Below, piece after piece: positions 1 through 11,628 of a DNA stretch of 64,000 bases. The stretch comes from Ulota crispa (Eukaryota; Streptophyta; Bryopsida; Orthotrichales; Orthotrichaceae). The notes beneath the pieces were generated by a model, which worked only from the letters and a program-made list of their open reading frames with translations, searched no databases and was not told where the DNA came from. Made by a program: the position numbers and the translations under genes. Each line of letters starts with the position of its first letter. Position 1 is the first letter of the stretch. The DNA lies in the NCBI GenBank assembly GCA_963920765.1, contig OY987248.1, positions 5,676,539 through 5,740,538 on the forward strand. The letters are read 5' to 3'.

Positions 1-1550
1 ATTAGATCTTTGTGCTTGTAATAAGAAAAATTAGGCATATTTGTCATTGCCTAATTTTACGATGGTTCTGTATTGGTCTGTAAGGCAAACCTTGCAAAAA
101 GTACAAATCATGTGAAAATACCTATGAAACAAGGCTTTTAGTAAAAAATTGGTTTGTTTGTCTTACACTTTTAGACACCAAACCAAAGAATCTTTCTCTA
201 CAATTCATGGTCTCTGTAGAGTCATGTGGAAGCCTTTGTATGTATTATGGAGACGGGAGAGGCTTCTAAGTGATCCCCATGACTTCTCTACTAAATCATA
301 ATGAAGAATTTGTGTTGTGTTTGCCTTTTTTTTTTCCCAAATATTTAAAAAAAGTGTTGTAGTTTTACTGAAGATCATGTTATTAAGCAATAATGTGATA
401 CGGTGCAAAACAACATAAACCAACAAAGACCCAGCCATATGAGTTGTTCATAGCACCCCTCAATAAGTTGAAACTCTTTGTAACTATAAGTAGAAAGATC
501 TTATGATAAAAGTAACAAAAACAGATTGGAACTGTTGTTTTGTCAAAAAAAAAAGTTATTAGCGTTCAAAGTCGACAACGCTTTGACATTTTTGACCAAT
601 AATTTGTTGATTTATGGTGTCTTTGCATAATACAATTGTAGATGGACATTCTGTAAAAAAATTATTGAAAATGAGTCTGTTTTGTGGAGACAGGTGGTTA
701 TTACCAAGTGCTACCACCTATTTTGCAGGCCTTGCATACAACGGAACTTGGAACTTAGAAACCGTAAATGTCCTGGTTGTGGGACTCAATTTGGACAGAA
801 CGACGTACGAACTGTTTACATTTAAATTTTTATATCTTTCTTTTTGGAGATTGTATGTTAATATAGGTTCTCCCAACATTTGGGTTTGCATCATATTTTG
901 GGGTGACTTGGCAAGCTCAGGTGTTTTTATGGCTGTGCACTCCGGAGTATTCTTTGGCATATACGGTGCATGACGCTTATAACCAACAACTCCCAATTCA
1001 AGTGGCTAGCCTAAGGCTTTGTCAAAAAAGAATATTAAAAATTCGAGTCCACCAAGATGAAGTTAGGGTTTGTTCCGCTTGGTGGTGGAATTACTTTTGA
1101 GCTAATGGGTATGTATTGTGCTTTAGTATTTCTTGTTGGGCCAGTAGTTGTTGGTTATAAGTGTCTTGCACTATACAGCTTTGTAACTTCTACTTTTCTT
1201 GTCAAGGGGTGGGCTTTTATCTGAATGTGCTAGTGGCAACATGTTGAGTCGTGGAGATTGAAAAAACTTGGTCCAGTGATGCTTAGATAAGGTCAATACC
1301 TTGGGCAAGAAAAAAACATTGACCATATCCAAGCATTGATAGTAAACAAGCACTGCATTCAATTGGGCTTAGAACACAAAAAAGGAGTGGGACCTTGACA
1401 GTATCTAAATGTTTCTTTTACAAAGATTGTCCTTATCCAAGCATCATTGTATGAATTTGCACAAATTCCCACAATAGATTCTCAAACAAAGGTTGTGTAA
1501 TTTCTTTATTTATGATTCATTTACTACTTGATTTGTAAATGGCATTTTTC
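1..1550. other. AT-rich intergenic DNA, no gene seen
   Basis: Open frames here are short, overlap on both strands, lack family motifs and have no convincing splice context. I see no RNA gene. The stretch is probably decayed repeat sequence. Confidence 0.6.
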
Positions 1551-1851
1551 CTAATATTTAGAAAAACATTTTGTGGATACCTTGAAGTTTGCCATATTTG
1601 TAGAGATACCCCTAGTTTTTTAGAAATTGTACAAATACCCTTGGACCATAATTTTCAGACATTTGATTTAATGTGCATGCCACTTCTTTCTCCCTTGTGT
1701 GCACGCGACTTCTTTTCTATTTTATTGCACTCCTTGCTTTAACATTGATCATGAAGAAAGTAGCGTGCATAACAAAATGAAGGGTATTTATGAAATTTTT
1801 GAAAAATTAGGGATATCTGTACAAACTTCAAGGATATCCGTATAATATTCT
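1551..1851. mobile_element. Foldback/TIR element, about 300 bp
   Basis: The arm at 1573-1640 (starting GTGGATACCTTGAAGTTTG) is an imperfect inverted copy of 1783-1840 (ending CAAACTTCAAGGATATCC). The arms are about 60 bp and flank about 140 bp of non-coding DNA. This is the structure of a foldback MITE. I could not fix the target-site duplication, so the superfamily is open. Confidence 0.5.
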
Positions 1852-2014
1852 CTATTCATAAAGTCTTGGACAAATGAATGTCATATTTAACTAGTTTTGG
1901 AATATTGAAGAAAAATGTCATTTTTTTTACAGGATTCTAATGTCATGTGCATCCTCTGAAACTATACCCTTCAAGCATGGATTGACTCCTGTTGTAAGAT
2001 TTCACTATGCAATA

Positions 2015-2425
2015 AGGTAGGAGCACCCAATTGCAACACCAGCCGTTTTCCAACATCTAAAATTAAACCTAAAGTAAACAGATTTGCACCCAAACAAGAC
2101 ACGAATGCACCCAAATCAGATACGTAAGTTGACATAAGGGAATAGAAATTGCGTAGGTGGCAGTTTTTGATTGAATGTGACATGCGCATGACATGGTCTT
2201 GTTGTTGTTGCTTTTGCAAGGGTCTAGTGTTTACAATAGATAAGTCTAGGGAGTTGTCTTCAACAATTCATATTTTATTCATATGATCTCAGAAAATTCT
2301 AAAAACAAAAAACAATTTTCCTTACATTTGTATCTATTTCCTAACAAGCCCATGCCATCAGATTCTCAAAAGACCCTTCCAATTACCACATGTGAGGTAA
2401 GTGTCACATTTGGGTGCTTCTACCT
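2015..2425. mobile_element. Pogo-type MITE, TA-flanked (411 bp)
   Basis: It begins AGGTAGGAGCACCCA and ends TGGGTGCTTCTACCT, with TA directly outside both ends (2013-2014 and 2426-2427). The same terminus flanks the transposase-bearing element at 15809-20401 and five or more other short elements here. It is non-coding, so presumably non-autonomous. TA flanks are the hallmark of Tc1/mariner/pogo insertion. Confidence 0.7.
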
Positions 2426-2427
2426 TA

Positions 2428-4710
2428 TGTAACTTGTATGTAACTTATGGCTCGATGATTGACAAGAACTTCCAACTTCTCAGTCACCTTATGATATGTT
2501 TTTATAAATTTTGGGCTTTGGATGGTCCAAAACTAGTTAAGTATCTGCATGGATGAGGTTTGAAAAACAATTGAAAATTAACAAAAGATGTAAGTTCATT
2601 TTTATTTGTCAAGTATAATACAATAATTGGGTCTTTTAATGAAGTCACGGTGCTTCCTGTTGACTCTCACAAGGATAATGCTTTTATATTTTATATTGTA
2701 TATTTGCAACTGTTCCTGCACTTGCTTGTGTGAGGGCGGATTTTCATGATGAGTTGAGGCCATCAAATCTTTGGGACCATTTGAAATTTCTGCTTCAAAG
2801 GACACAATCAAGTACTCTTTATAATAATGAGTATTTTAAAGCAAAGGGTGTTACTTTTATGTGGCAAGCAATTTATCCATTCACCTGCATTATGTATATC
2901 TATGATTCCATTTGTACAAAATCTAGGATACAAATGGATGAAAATTTTAAAGCTTTGTATTGGTGGAAAATGTCATATTGGCGTGCAACATTTTCTTTTA
3001 TTTGTTACATTGGCGAGTGACATTTTTTTAAGGCCAACCAAACTTTAGGCTATACCAATGGCTTAGATTCTTGATTCACAATGTACAATTCCATGAGTTG
3101 TGGATGGATTAATGTTACTATTGCTAACTACCACGACATCAACCATTCAATAAAAATCCAAAAGACAACAAGCCTGCGTGTGTTGAAGTCTCTACGCCTA
3201 TGAACATTACTAATGAGCTACCTTTGCAAAGGTAATTTAATGGCATTGTTCACAAATACTGTTCCTGAGAAACGTTAATATTCACAAATTGCCTAAAATA
3301 AGGCAACTTGACGGCCTTATTCAAGGTATTGTCACATATAGTTAAATTTGACATCATTACATCAGTATTAATCGTAAGTAGTGGCTGACATTGAGTTTAG
3401 TACGTACTTAACCTCTAAACGATTTGATCCATTTTGAAATGGTCAAACTTCATGTCTAAGTTAAATTTTGCTTTTTAAAGTGTGTTCAAACGAAAAAAAA
3501 CTATGTTGTTTATTGCTTAAAACTATGTATGATATATCACTGCAAGAAATTTCAATTTGTTTCATGAAAATTTTTAATTGTTATCATTTTCTCTTCAAAA
3601 AATGAACAAAAATAAGTTAAAATTGCAAAAAATCCAAATTACTTGAATTTTTTTCTAGAGGTACAAGCAGCTTGAAAGATTAGTGTGAAAAAATTTCAAT
3701 TGGTTATTTTATATTTTAGACCCAAAAAATCAAATTTGACTATCAAACCAAGTTTATTCTTATATTTAATTAATCTATAAAATTTTGATATATTTCGCTG
3801 GAAGGCACACTCCTTTTCTATATACGTTATTATTTTTCATAAATTTGATGGAAAATTCAGATTAATGTGATTTTCTAAAGCTAAATGTGGAAATAAAATC
3901 ATATCAATTAAAATATATATTAAAAAAACTGAAATTTCTATCATAAATGAATGGTAGAATGAGAAACATAGTTTCATAATTTAAGTTTAAAATGCATTTA
4001 AAGAGTAAAAAATATGAATGAAAAACACACCATATTGTGTTATTTGGATTTTAACACTTAGAGCTTTTAATGGCATTTATTCTTTCAATTTTTGACATTT
4101 TTCAAAAATAATTAAATGGAATAAAAAGAAAACTTGTTAAGCTTCATTTTCTTAGTTTGAATTAGGTACCAAAAATTGATATTTTGAAAGTTACAATGAG
4201 GGTTAACCAAAGTGCATCCACGGACTTTAAAGGATTTATAGCATTCTTTTGAATTTGCAAAAACAAACTCACTAAAAGAGTTTTCGAATGCCATGTGTTG
4301 TTTTTAGTAATTAAGCTTTGGGCTTCCCAAAGTTCCCTTAAGGCATTGGAGGATTTACTTGTAGTATTTCGTGCAAAATCTTCTACATCCAAGGGTTCAA
4401 TAATTCTCTAAAAAAAATGACACTAGTGTCCACAAATTCATCACCTCAAGGCATTGAGAGAGCATCTCCAAGTTTTGAAATTTCAAAAAAGTACCAAAAT
4501 TTAGATATCACAATTCAAGTTTTTAGTTTTCACTTTAAATTTTCCAAAGTTTTTTTGTAGCATATTTTAGAAAAAAAATGGATTTTGAGTTTCAAATTTC
4601 TATATGATATATCTCAGACAATGTTGATGGAAATATAGAGAATTGTGGATAGGATCCGAACATCAAAATTTGCAACCCCTTGTCACTCATCAATTTTAAG
4701 ATATTTTTCA

Positions 4711-4713
<3 letters not shown>
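2428..4713. other. AT-rich intergenic DNA, no gene seen
   Basis: Only short unmatched open frames are present (for example around 2730-3048), with no recognisable domain. I find no RNA gene and no clear repeat ends. Confidence 0.55.

Positions 4714-4741
<28 letters not shown>
4714..4741. repeat. (TA)n microsatellite, left part
   Basis: About 14 AT units lie directly left of the inverted-repeat element at 4742-5145. More TA units follow at 5146-5160, so the element appears to have split a TA microsatellite. Confidence 0.85.
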
Positions 4742-4744
<3 letters not shown>

Positions 4745-5145
4745 AATTACTAAAGCAACACCCTAAATTGCTAACGGGACACCTACTCTAAGCATGAAGT
4801 TTGATAATTTAGTGCTAATTTTGATTTTTTAGTTGTCCATCATTCATTCAATCACAATATTATCACCTCCTTGAAAGAAAACATGACATATACAAAAAAA
4901 ATTGAAATATTATTGCACCAATATTATTTTTTTAATATTTTTGCTTTAAGTAACTCAAAAGTCCTATATTTTTAATTTGAAATTTAAGCACACCAATTTT
5001 TTTTAGTGTAGCCTTAGAACGATAAAGGTGAAACAAATCTTTTGATCCAAATTAAAAAATCAGCAGAATTAGCATCAAAAATCTCATTTTCTTGCTCAAA
5101 GGGGGTGTCCTGTTAGCAATTTAGGGTGTTGCTATAGTAATTCCC
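4742..5145. mobile_element. TIR element inserted in a TA microsatellite
   Basis: Inverted repeats of about 42 bp bound 404 bp. The left begins GGGAATTACTAAAGCAACAC and the right ends GTTGCTATAGTAATTCCC. Both arms include the CCCTAAATTGCTAAC block, and (TA)n flanks both sides. There is no coding capacity. This recalls Micron-like MITEs that target TA microsatellites, but the superfamily is not proven. Confidence 0.75.
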
Positions 5146-5387
5146 TATATATATATATATGTATATACATACATTCAATGCTAGAAGAAGCTTGTGATTT
5201 TTTTGACAAATTATTTTGAATGTCTGCTTGTTTTTATGTTACAATTGATGTTAACATAAAAATTAATGGATGTTCAAAAAAATCCTCTGGAAAAAACACA
5301 TGTTTTTTTAATGCAATGAAGCAGCTCATTTTGATTGGCTAAGAGAGTGTCATGGTGCAACTACTAGTGAACCATTGGTCCTTTTAG

Positions 5388-5510
5388 CAAAGGACCAATA
5401 GAGAAGAAAGGGGTACATGTGTAAAGTGGTTTACATTGAGTCCTTTTAGCTAAGGGCCAATAGGGGAGAGAGGGGTCCATGCGTAAAGTGGTTTACACTA
5501 AGATTTTATT
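5388..5510. repeat. Tandem duplication, about 61-bp unit
   Basis: Two consecutive units each carry TCCTTTTAGC, a GGACCAATAG-like or GGGCCAATAG block, and GTAAAGTGGTTTACA. A related copy of the block with its flanks (GATTGGCT...AGAGAGTG upstream) recurs near 12300-12560, so the unit belongs to a dispersed repeat. Confidence 0.6.
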
Positions 5511-5861
5511 TTAAATCAGGTTGTTAACATTTGTGAGTTAGTTGGTCACTCATGATTTTAAATATTTTAATTGATCACATGTTGTGATAAGATCACTACC
5601 ATAAAATTTGATTATATTGCATGAATATCCTATTGCCTAGGTTGGTACAATGGGTACATATACTTGTACGTCATAATGGGTATTCAAAAGTCCTAGAAAT
5701 AGAGAGACCCTCTATAGACTTTAGGATTTCGGGAATTAATTTCATCCCTTGTGCATGCTTTTTGTTAAGTTCTTACTTCCAGATTTGCAGACTTTCTAAC
5801 TAGTTACTACAACAATGAAAAAAAACATAGGCTTAAGGCTGTGTCATATCTTGTCATTTAA

Positions 5862-7355
5862 CCCCTAAAGGACCAAAGAGCCCAATATGGCCAAAGGGGT
5901 GTTTGGATATGTGAAGTATGGGTAGTTGCAAGAATGACCTGCCAATTTTATCTCAAACATCCTTAGTACTATGTAGTACTCTGAAGTACTATGAGCTTCT
6001 GAAATAATTTTTTTTAATAAAACAAAATACAAAAAATTTGTAAAGCACTTAGAATAGCATACTCATGAAAATTCAGACTTAGAAAATATTTATTCTAAAA
6101 GTTATGCACAAAACAAAATTGCCAACAAAAAGCCAATTTCTTTCTTGCTTTTTAGCAAATAGTATAAAAATTCACAAAAATAAAATAAAAATTGGCCATT
6201 TGAGAACCCATTAAACAAATTCACATGGTACTATTGCTTTGCTGAGGAATTTCTTCATATTTTGCCAATGAAGGGAGATAGGATGTTCTCTTTGAGAGAA
6301 TGTAGATGCCATGGAATTAATAATTTTGCAAAACCCTTCTACAAATGCTTGTAAGCATGCTCCATAAATAACATCCTTGATTTATAGCCCTAAAAAAGCT
6401 TTTTGGACCCAAATAAGTACTAAAAACCCCCAAAATGGCCAAGGTAGAGATCTATTTGGTGGCTGCTTAAAAATAGCAAAATCATTTTAAAAAACACCAA
6501 AAAATCATTGAATGTCAATAACTTGCATGTTCACATTAGTCTAAAAGGACAAGTCAATATGACTTCTTTTGCAAAAGTTACAAGCAAAAAACAAGCCACG
6601 GAAGGTGAAGGGTACAGAATGTAGTATAGGTCATTCTTGCAGTCACACGTATACAAAAGAAGCATTTTGAGCTCAAATTTTGGTCTGCCACTCAAGTCCA
6701 AATGGAGTTGTTAGTTCAAGAAAAATTTCTGATTGGCTTCTTGTTCCTTGAAGCGCCTCCTTTGCTCTAGATTCTACATGGAATATGGAAAATATTCTAT
6801 TTTTTCAACAATTAGGAGAAGAATGTCTTTGAGCAAACAAAGGGAGCGGCTTAGAGAGTGGATTGGATGGGTGCTCCCATGTCTTGTATTGTACAAGGGA
6901 GAAGTTTGGTGATGTGTCATTTTTTTTTCTTAATTTGGGCAAGGTTTTTATAGCTCTAAAGTTAGGAGCTAGTGGAATCTAGCTACTTTGAGTGACCATA
7001 TCTTTTGGAGTGTTTTGATTTGTGGAGTTTTTTTTTTCCATCAAGTATAGCAAGACACAATCTCATGGGAATAGCCATTATGTAAATCTTCTTTTTGAGA
7101 AAATATTACATGAAAGTCCAAAATCCATTTTTTGAACTGTTGCCCAAATTGGAAAAGATGAGATTCTCAATGGTGGGGATTTTGCAAATTTACTTGGATT
7201 TGAAATCAAATTGGTCTAAAACATTTGATTTATAGTTGGGTATAGAATGACTAGTTTAAATTATGTGATTACTTATTCAACTTTCCAAAAACTCACGAAA
7301 TGTGTTGAAAGTTTTATGTTGAAGGTACGCTGAATCTTAGGCAAGACGCTTAGGG
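5862..7355. mobile_element. Candidate TTAA element (1.5 kb), weak right end
   Basis: TTAA at 5858-5861 is followed by CCCCTAAAGGACCAA, a perfect family left end. The best right partner is CTTAGGG plus TTAA at 7356-7359, which matches for only about 6 bp. The left end is convincing and the pairing is tentative. A separate inverted repeat (5930-5941 against 6626-6645, core GCAAGAATGACCT) lies inside. Confidence 0.35.
5890..6660. repeat. Nested inverted repeat, possible TIR element
   Basis: The segment near 5895-5941 (GGGGTGTTTGGATATGTG..., ending TGCAAGAATGACCT) is partly inverted at 6626-6660 (AGGTCATTCTTGCA... followed by ACACGTATACAAAA). The ends are diffuse and no target duplication is clear. 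Confidence 0.3.
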
Positions 7356-7646
7356 TTAAATATTAAAATATGTTATGAAATGTGGCTTCAACCTCATAGT
7401 GTAAAGGTTTTATGGCCGCTTCAAAAATCAACCGATGAAAGTATCAGAAGCGTCAAGTTCTAAACCAGCCTCCAAAGTCTAAATCCATCTCTTTCATTGA
7501 CTACCTTAGTTTAGGTTTTCTATTAAGATTCATTTGGTTATTGTTTGCATTTGTAAATGCTGATTGTCGCTGGTCCCTAAAGCTAAACGCTTTAGAGCTA
7601 ATTTATTCTAGGGGAGTTGATGCCATCATCTCTTGAAACCATTTAA

Positions 7647-8566
7647 CCCCTAAAGGACTGAGACTTTTTTTCTGTTTTTTTCTGTTAAAGTCATTGATAG
7701 AGTGAGTAGAAAAGTAGGAAAATTTGATTTTTTTTAATATAGCTGTAGGATTTTGCTTTAGACTACGAGAGGAACTTGTGGGAAAAAATCAAGTCAATTT
7801 AGATGGAGAGGAGTGAGATATTTACATCTAAAGTGCACAAAAAAAAGTTTTTTTCCCTGCTGATCAGAAATTTCAAAAGTCTTTAACCACTCTTATATCA
7901 AATAAATTACTCTATGCAAAGTTGAGGTTTATTTTTCCCATGTAGGAGATCAAGTTAGTTATATGTGGGAGAATTTTCAAATCAATTGGAAATAAACAAC
8001 ACATGGGAAAAAAATAGTAAGTAAAAAGTATAGAATGAGTCAAAATACTAAATTGTTAAGAATTTAATTACTAACATGAAAAATGAAAATCTCAATGGCT
8101 ATAATGTTGCAATAAACAATCTACCTCTTTTGGTTTAATTTTTTTCCAAAATATTGAAAATTGAGTAAAATAAAGGACTTCAAAGTTTATTTTAGAGTAG
8201 AGAATTCCTAACTACCCACAAACAAAAACTCCTCATAACTTTCATCTCATTGATTGAAATTGAAAAATTCAAAGCTTCTCACCTATAACAAAAATCTAAA
8301 GAACCAATTTAAAAAATCAAAATTCAAAAAATGTAATTTTTAAAGAAATTTTTGGGCTGCCCAGGTGGGCAATCCTCCCCAAATTTCATAAAATCATGCA
8401 TAATTTCTTTGTCAAATGTCGAAATGAAGAAAAAATTAGATGCCCACATAGATCTTTGAATTCCCCACATACAATAAAAGTTTCAAAAAATTGCACAAAA
8501 TAATTTAGCCATAGTACATGCCCAAAACCCACTTGTCCCCCGAATGAACAAATAGTCCTTTAGGGG
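7647..8566. mobile_element. TTAA element B, piggyBac-like MITE (920 bp)
   Basis: TTAA (7643-7646) is followed by CCCCTAAAGGAC. The right end is GTCCTTTAGGGG followed by TTAA (8567-8570), so the 12-bp inverted repeat and 4-bp TTAA duplication are perfect. The interior is non-coding. It is homologous along its length to the elements at 8676-9584 and 20528-21436, in the same orientation. TTAA plus terminal CCC is the classic piggyBac signature; no transposase is present. Confidence 0.8.
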
Positions 8567-8675
8567 TTAAAATTTAAGAATCTTAGCCCACAAGTATCCA
8601 ACACTAACTTAGTGGAAACATGGTCTGCATAAACCGAGGATTAAGCTTAAGACGTACACCACGTATGGGTCTTAA

Positions 8676-9584
8676 CCCCTAAAGAGCAAGCAAAGTGTTC
8701 ACCAAAAACTCTTCAAAATTGCCATTTTTAGAGCATCAACCAAATTTAAAAACAAAAACATTTTTATGCATATGTGACTGTAGGATCTTGTAGAAGAATG
8801 GTTTTAAAAGATGTGGAAAAATTTCAGAGTTTTTCACAATGTGGATTGGAAGTTAGAATGGTTTGAATATTCAAAAAAGTCTCGTGGAAAATCAAGCAGC
8901 TACCCTTCTAAAGGTGAAATTCCTAAGGAAAAAGGGCCATGTGAGTGGTGCTTCTCTAAATTCCTTATTCCACCTAAGTAAAGTACATATCAAGAAAGTT
9001 TCAAATCATTTGGAGTTGTATAATATGTGGAAAAAAATTAGTAAGTAAAAAGAAGTAGAGAATGATTCAAAACACTAAATTGTTAAGAATTTAATTATGG
9101 AAATGAAAAATGCCAATCCCAATGGTCATAGTATTGTCATAAAAAATATTCATCCTTTGGTTTTGTTATCTTTCCAAAATGTTGAAAATTGAGTAAAGTA
9201 AAGACTTCAAAGTTTATTTTGGAGTAGAGAATTCATCACTGCCCGCAAACAAAAAATCCTCATAACTTTCATCTTGTTAATCCAAACGGAATGATTCAAA
9301 GCTTCCTACATTCACATAAATCTCCTAAACTATATTTAAAATGTTGTTTTTGAAAAAAAAAAAAAAAAAAAAAATCTGCCTAGGCTGCCCAACGAACATA
9401 AAAAACAACATAATAGACCATAACTTTTATTCATAATTCTAAATGTCATGAAACTTAGTGCATATGAAAAATAAACCTTGTCCCCACATCCTATTAAAAT
9501 TTCAGCCTAAAATATTAAAAACTCCAATCACATGTACCTGCCCAAAATCGCTATGTTTCTAAAAGGGGTCTGGTCCTGTAGAGG
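8676..9584. mobile_element. TTAA element D, piggyBac-like MITE (909 bp)
   Basis: TTAA at 8672-8675 precedes CCCCTAAAGAGC. The right end is GGTCCTGTAGAGG followed by TTAA at 9585-9588. The interior shares long blocks with elements B and C, such as the AAGTAGAGAATGA...CAAAACACTAAATTG region. It carries a poly-A run near 9355-9374. It lies only about 110 bp from element B. Confidence 0.75.
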
Positions 9585-9838
9585 TTAAGGCTTGGTCTAT
9601 GCAGACCATGTCTCTACTACTGTAGTGCAAACATGATCTCAACCACTAAGGGGCAATTCACATTACGTGACACTTTGCATTCCATATTGCAAATCCCATC
9701 TCAAAATAAGATTCAGCTTAGTCGGATTATTAAGGTAGAATAAAATTCCTAAAGAATGCCATGAGTATCATATGCAAAAAAAGATAGTGAAATATGGATT
9801 AAAATTTGGATCATAAAAATGGTTTATTCAAATTTTAA

Positions 9839-10593
9839 CCCTTGAGCGCCCTAGCGACCAGATTTTGGTCGCTTTGGATTTCAAAGGCGTGTTTGGGGCA
9901 CTGGATCTAATTTTTTGATCTTGCTATAAACTACAATTACAAAGGTATTTAAGTTGTTTATGTCAATGGAGTAATGGCAAGGATAGCCAAATGTTGTACA
10001 AGTGTTGCAAGAGATTTGATTGGGTGAAACACCATATGAGGCGTGGTAGCAAGCAATGTTTTACATGTTGCAATTGGTCAATATCCCATGCAAGCTTCCT
10101 TTTGTAAGCTTTGCCGTAGCAAGAAAGTTGTTGGCAAGGGTTCAAGCATTTTCTAGACCCTTATTATGGCAACGGTCAGCAATTGTGTTGGTCATTGTTT
10201 TCCGTGCAATAACGACTTGAAGCCCTAAATCTTAACTTAACAAAAAGTGCAATCTTCAATATTTTACAAGTGTGTGTATTCACATCTAATCTTGTTGCTC
10301 ACAAAACTTGAGATGAATCTGGGGCTTACAGAATTTTGTAAAAATCATCAAAATAGCAACTACCTACCAAAAAATGAGATTTTGTCATCACATGTTGTTT
10401 GATCAAATGTTATAGTCTCTCATCTCCCATGATCAATTGTTCCCAAAATTTGCAAACCATTTTTTAAGTAGGTGTTCCACTATTTTCAATGGTCAGTTTT
10501 TGTGGATCATCCAATTGACCAAAATATGATGCATCAAAATTGTTGATCTCCAAAAATCTTGCTTTTGGTGAATACAGCCTAGGCGCTCAGGGG
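9839..10593. mobile_element. TTAA element E, CGCTC-type terminus (755 bp)
   Basis: TTAA (9835-9838) is followed by CCCTTGAGCGCCCTAGC. The right end is GCCTAGGCGCTCAGGGG plus TTAA (10594-10597). The inverted repeat is about 13 bp with two mismatches. It keeps the TTAA/CCC rule but differs internally from element B, so it is a separate subfamily. No coding region is supported. Confidence 0.72.
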
Positions 10594-10597
10594 TTAA

Positions 10598-11252
10598 GCA
10601 AGATTTCACCTTTTTGATATTAAAGCTTTCAAAAAGTATTGTTATGAGAGCAAAATGTAGTGAACCTATATTTACAACTTGGAACAGAGTATAAGTTACC
10701 ACGTCCCTACTTTTGGCTTTAAACCAATTAAATTGTGAGATTTCAATGGGACATGGGATGTGGAAAGGAAGATGTGAAACTTAATGGGAATTGCTCCTAT
10801 TATCATAAGTGTCAATATATATCCACTATGTTTCTCGTTTTCAAGTTTACAAGTCTAAGGGTATGTTCACACTTGGTCTTAAGTGGGATAGTAGCAAAGG
10901 AAAATTAGATGCATTTGGACACACTTTTAGACTACATTCATATTGCTAATATCCCTCCTAACACTAAATGTGAATATATCTTTAAGATCAATGCCAACTT
11001 CCGGTAATGTTGTAAAGGGTCAAAACCAATACTTTAAACAAACTTTAATGTTTTAAGCAAAGATATTTAAGAAACTTGGTCCCTCAAGTGGAGTGTTTGT
11101 CAGCAATGGAGTGGAGAGAAAGAGGATTTGGATTGAGAGAAACTACCCTAAGGAAGTCTAAGTGAATATTTTACTATAAAAACAAGCCAATATTATGGAG
11201 GCTATGACTCTTCTATATAATAAAGTTGTCTGATTTTGTTGCATCCAATATC
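10598..11252. other. AT-rich intergenic DNA, no gene seen
   Basis: I see no coding, RNA or clear repeat structure between the two TTAA elements. Confidence 0.55.
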
Positions 11253-11256
11253 TTAA

Positions 11257-11624
11257 CCCTTGAAGGATTGACCCTGAACCCGTGGCCAACCCGAGGCTCA
11301 AACCAAGGAGAGTGCATTGTTCATGGGCAGTGAACAACCTATGGCCTGTGTACAAGAGAGATAATATTCTCCTCAAAAGAAGGAAAAGTCAATAGTGTAT
11401 CCCGCCCTCACAAAAAGGGCAGCATGAACCTTGTACATCTTTTTACAAATTGGTGTTTTAAAAAATATGGAGGCATTGAAAGCAATTGTTTTTGGCATAC
11501 AGTGATATGGCACATCTCTCTAACCACTTTCAAGAAAAAAAATTTGAAAAAAAATCTTTTTCCATCTTCTGGGAGTGTTTTCTGCATTGAAAGGACAATT
11601 TTCGTCCTCTTGGACGGTTAGGGG
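11257..11624. mobile_element. TTAA element F (368 bp), degenerate
   Basis: TTAA at 11253-11256 is followed by CCCTTGAAGGATTGACC. The right end is GTCCTCTTGGACGGTTAGGGG plus TTAA (11625-11628). Only the outer CCCYTRA and some GGA/TCC bases pair, so this is either an old copy or a different subfamily. Confidence 0.5.
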
Positions 11625-11628
11625 TTAA

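Noticed and set aside
614-1100. Open frames of 65-119 codons near the left edge
   Set aside because: They overlap on both strands, lack domains and sit in AT-rich repeat DNA.
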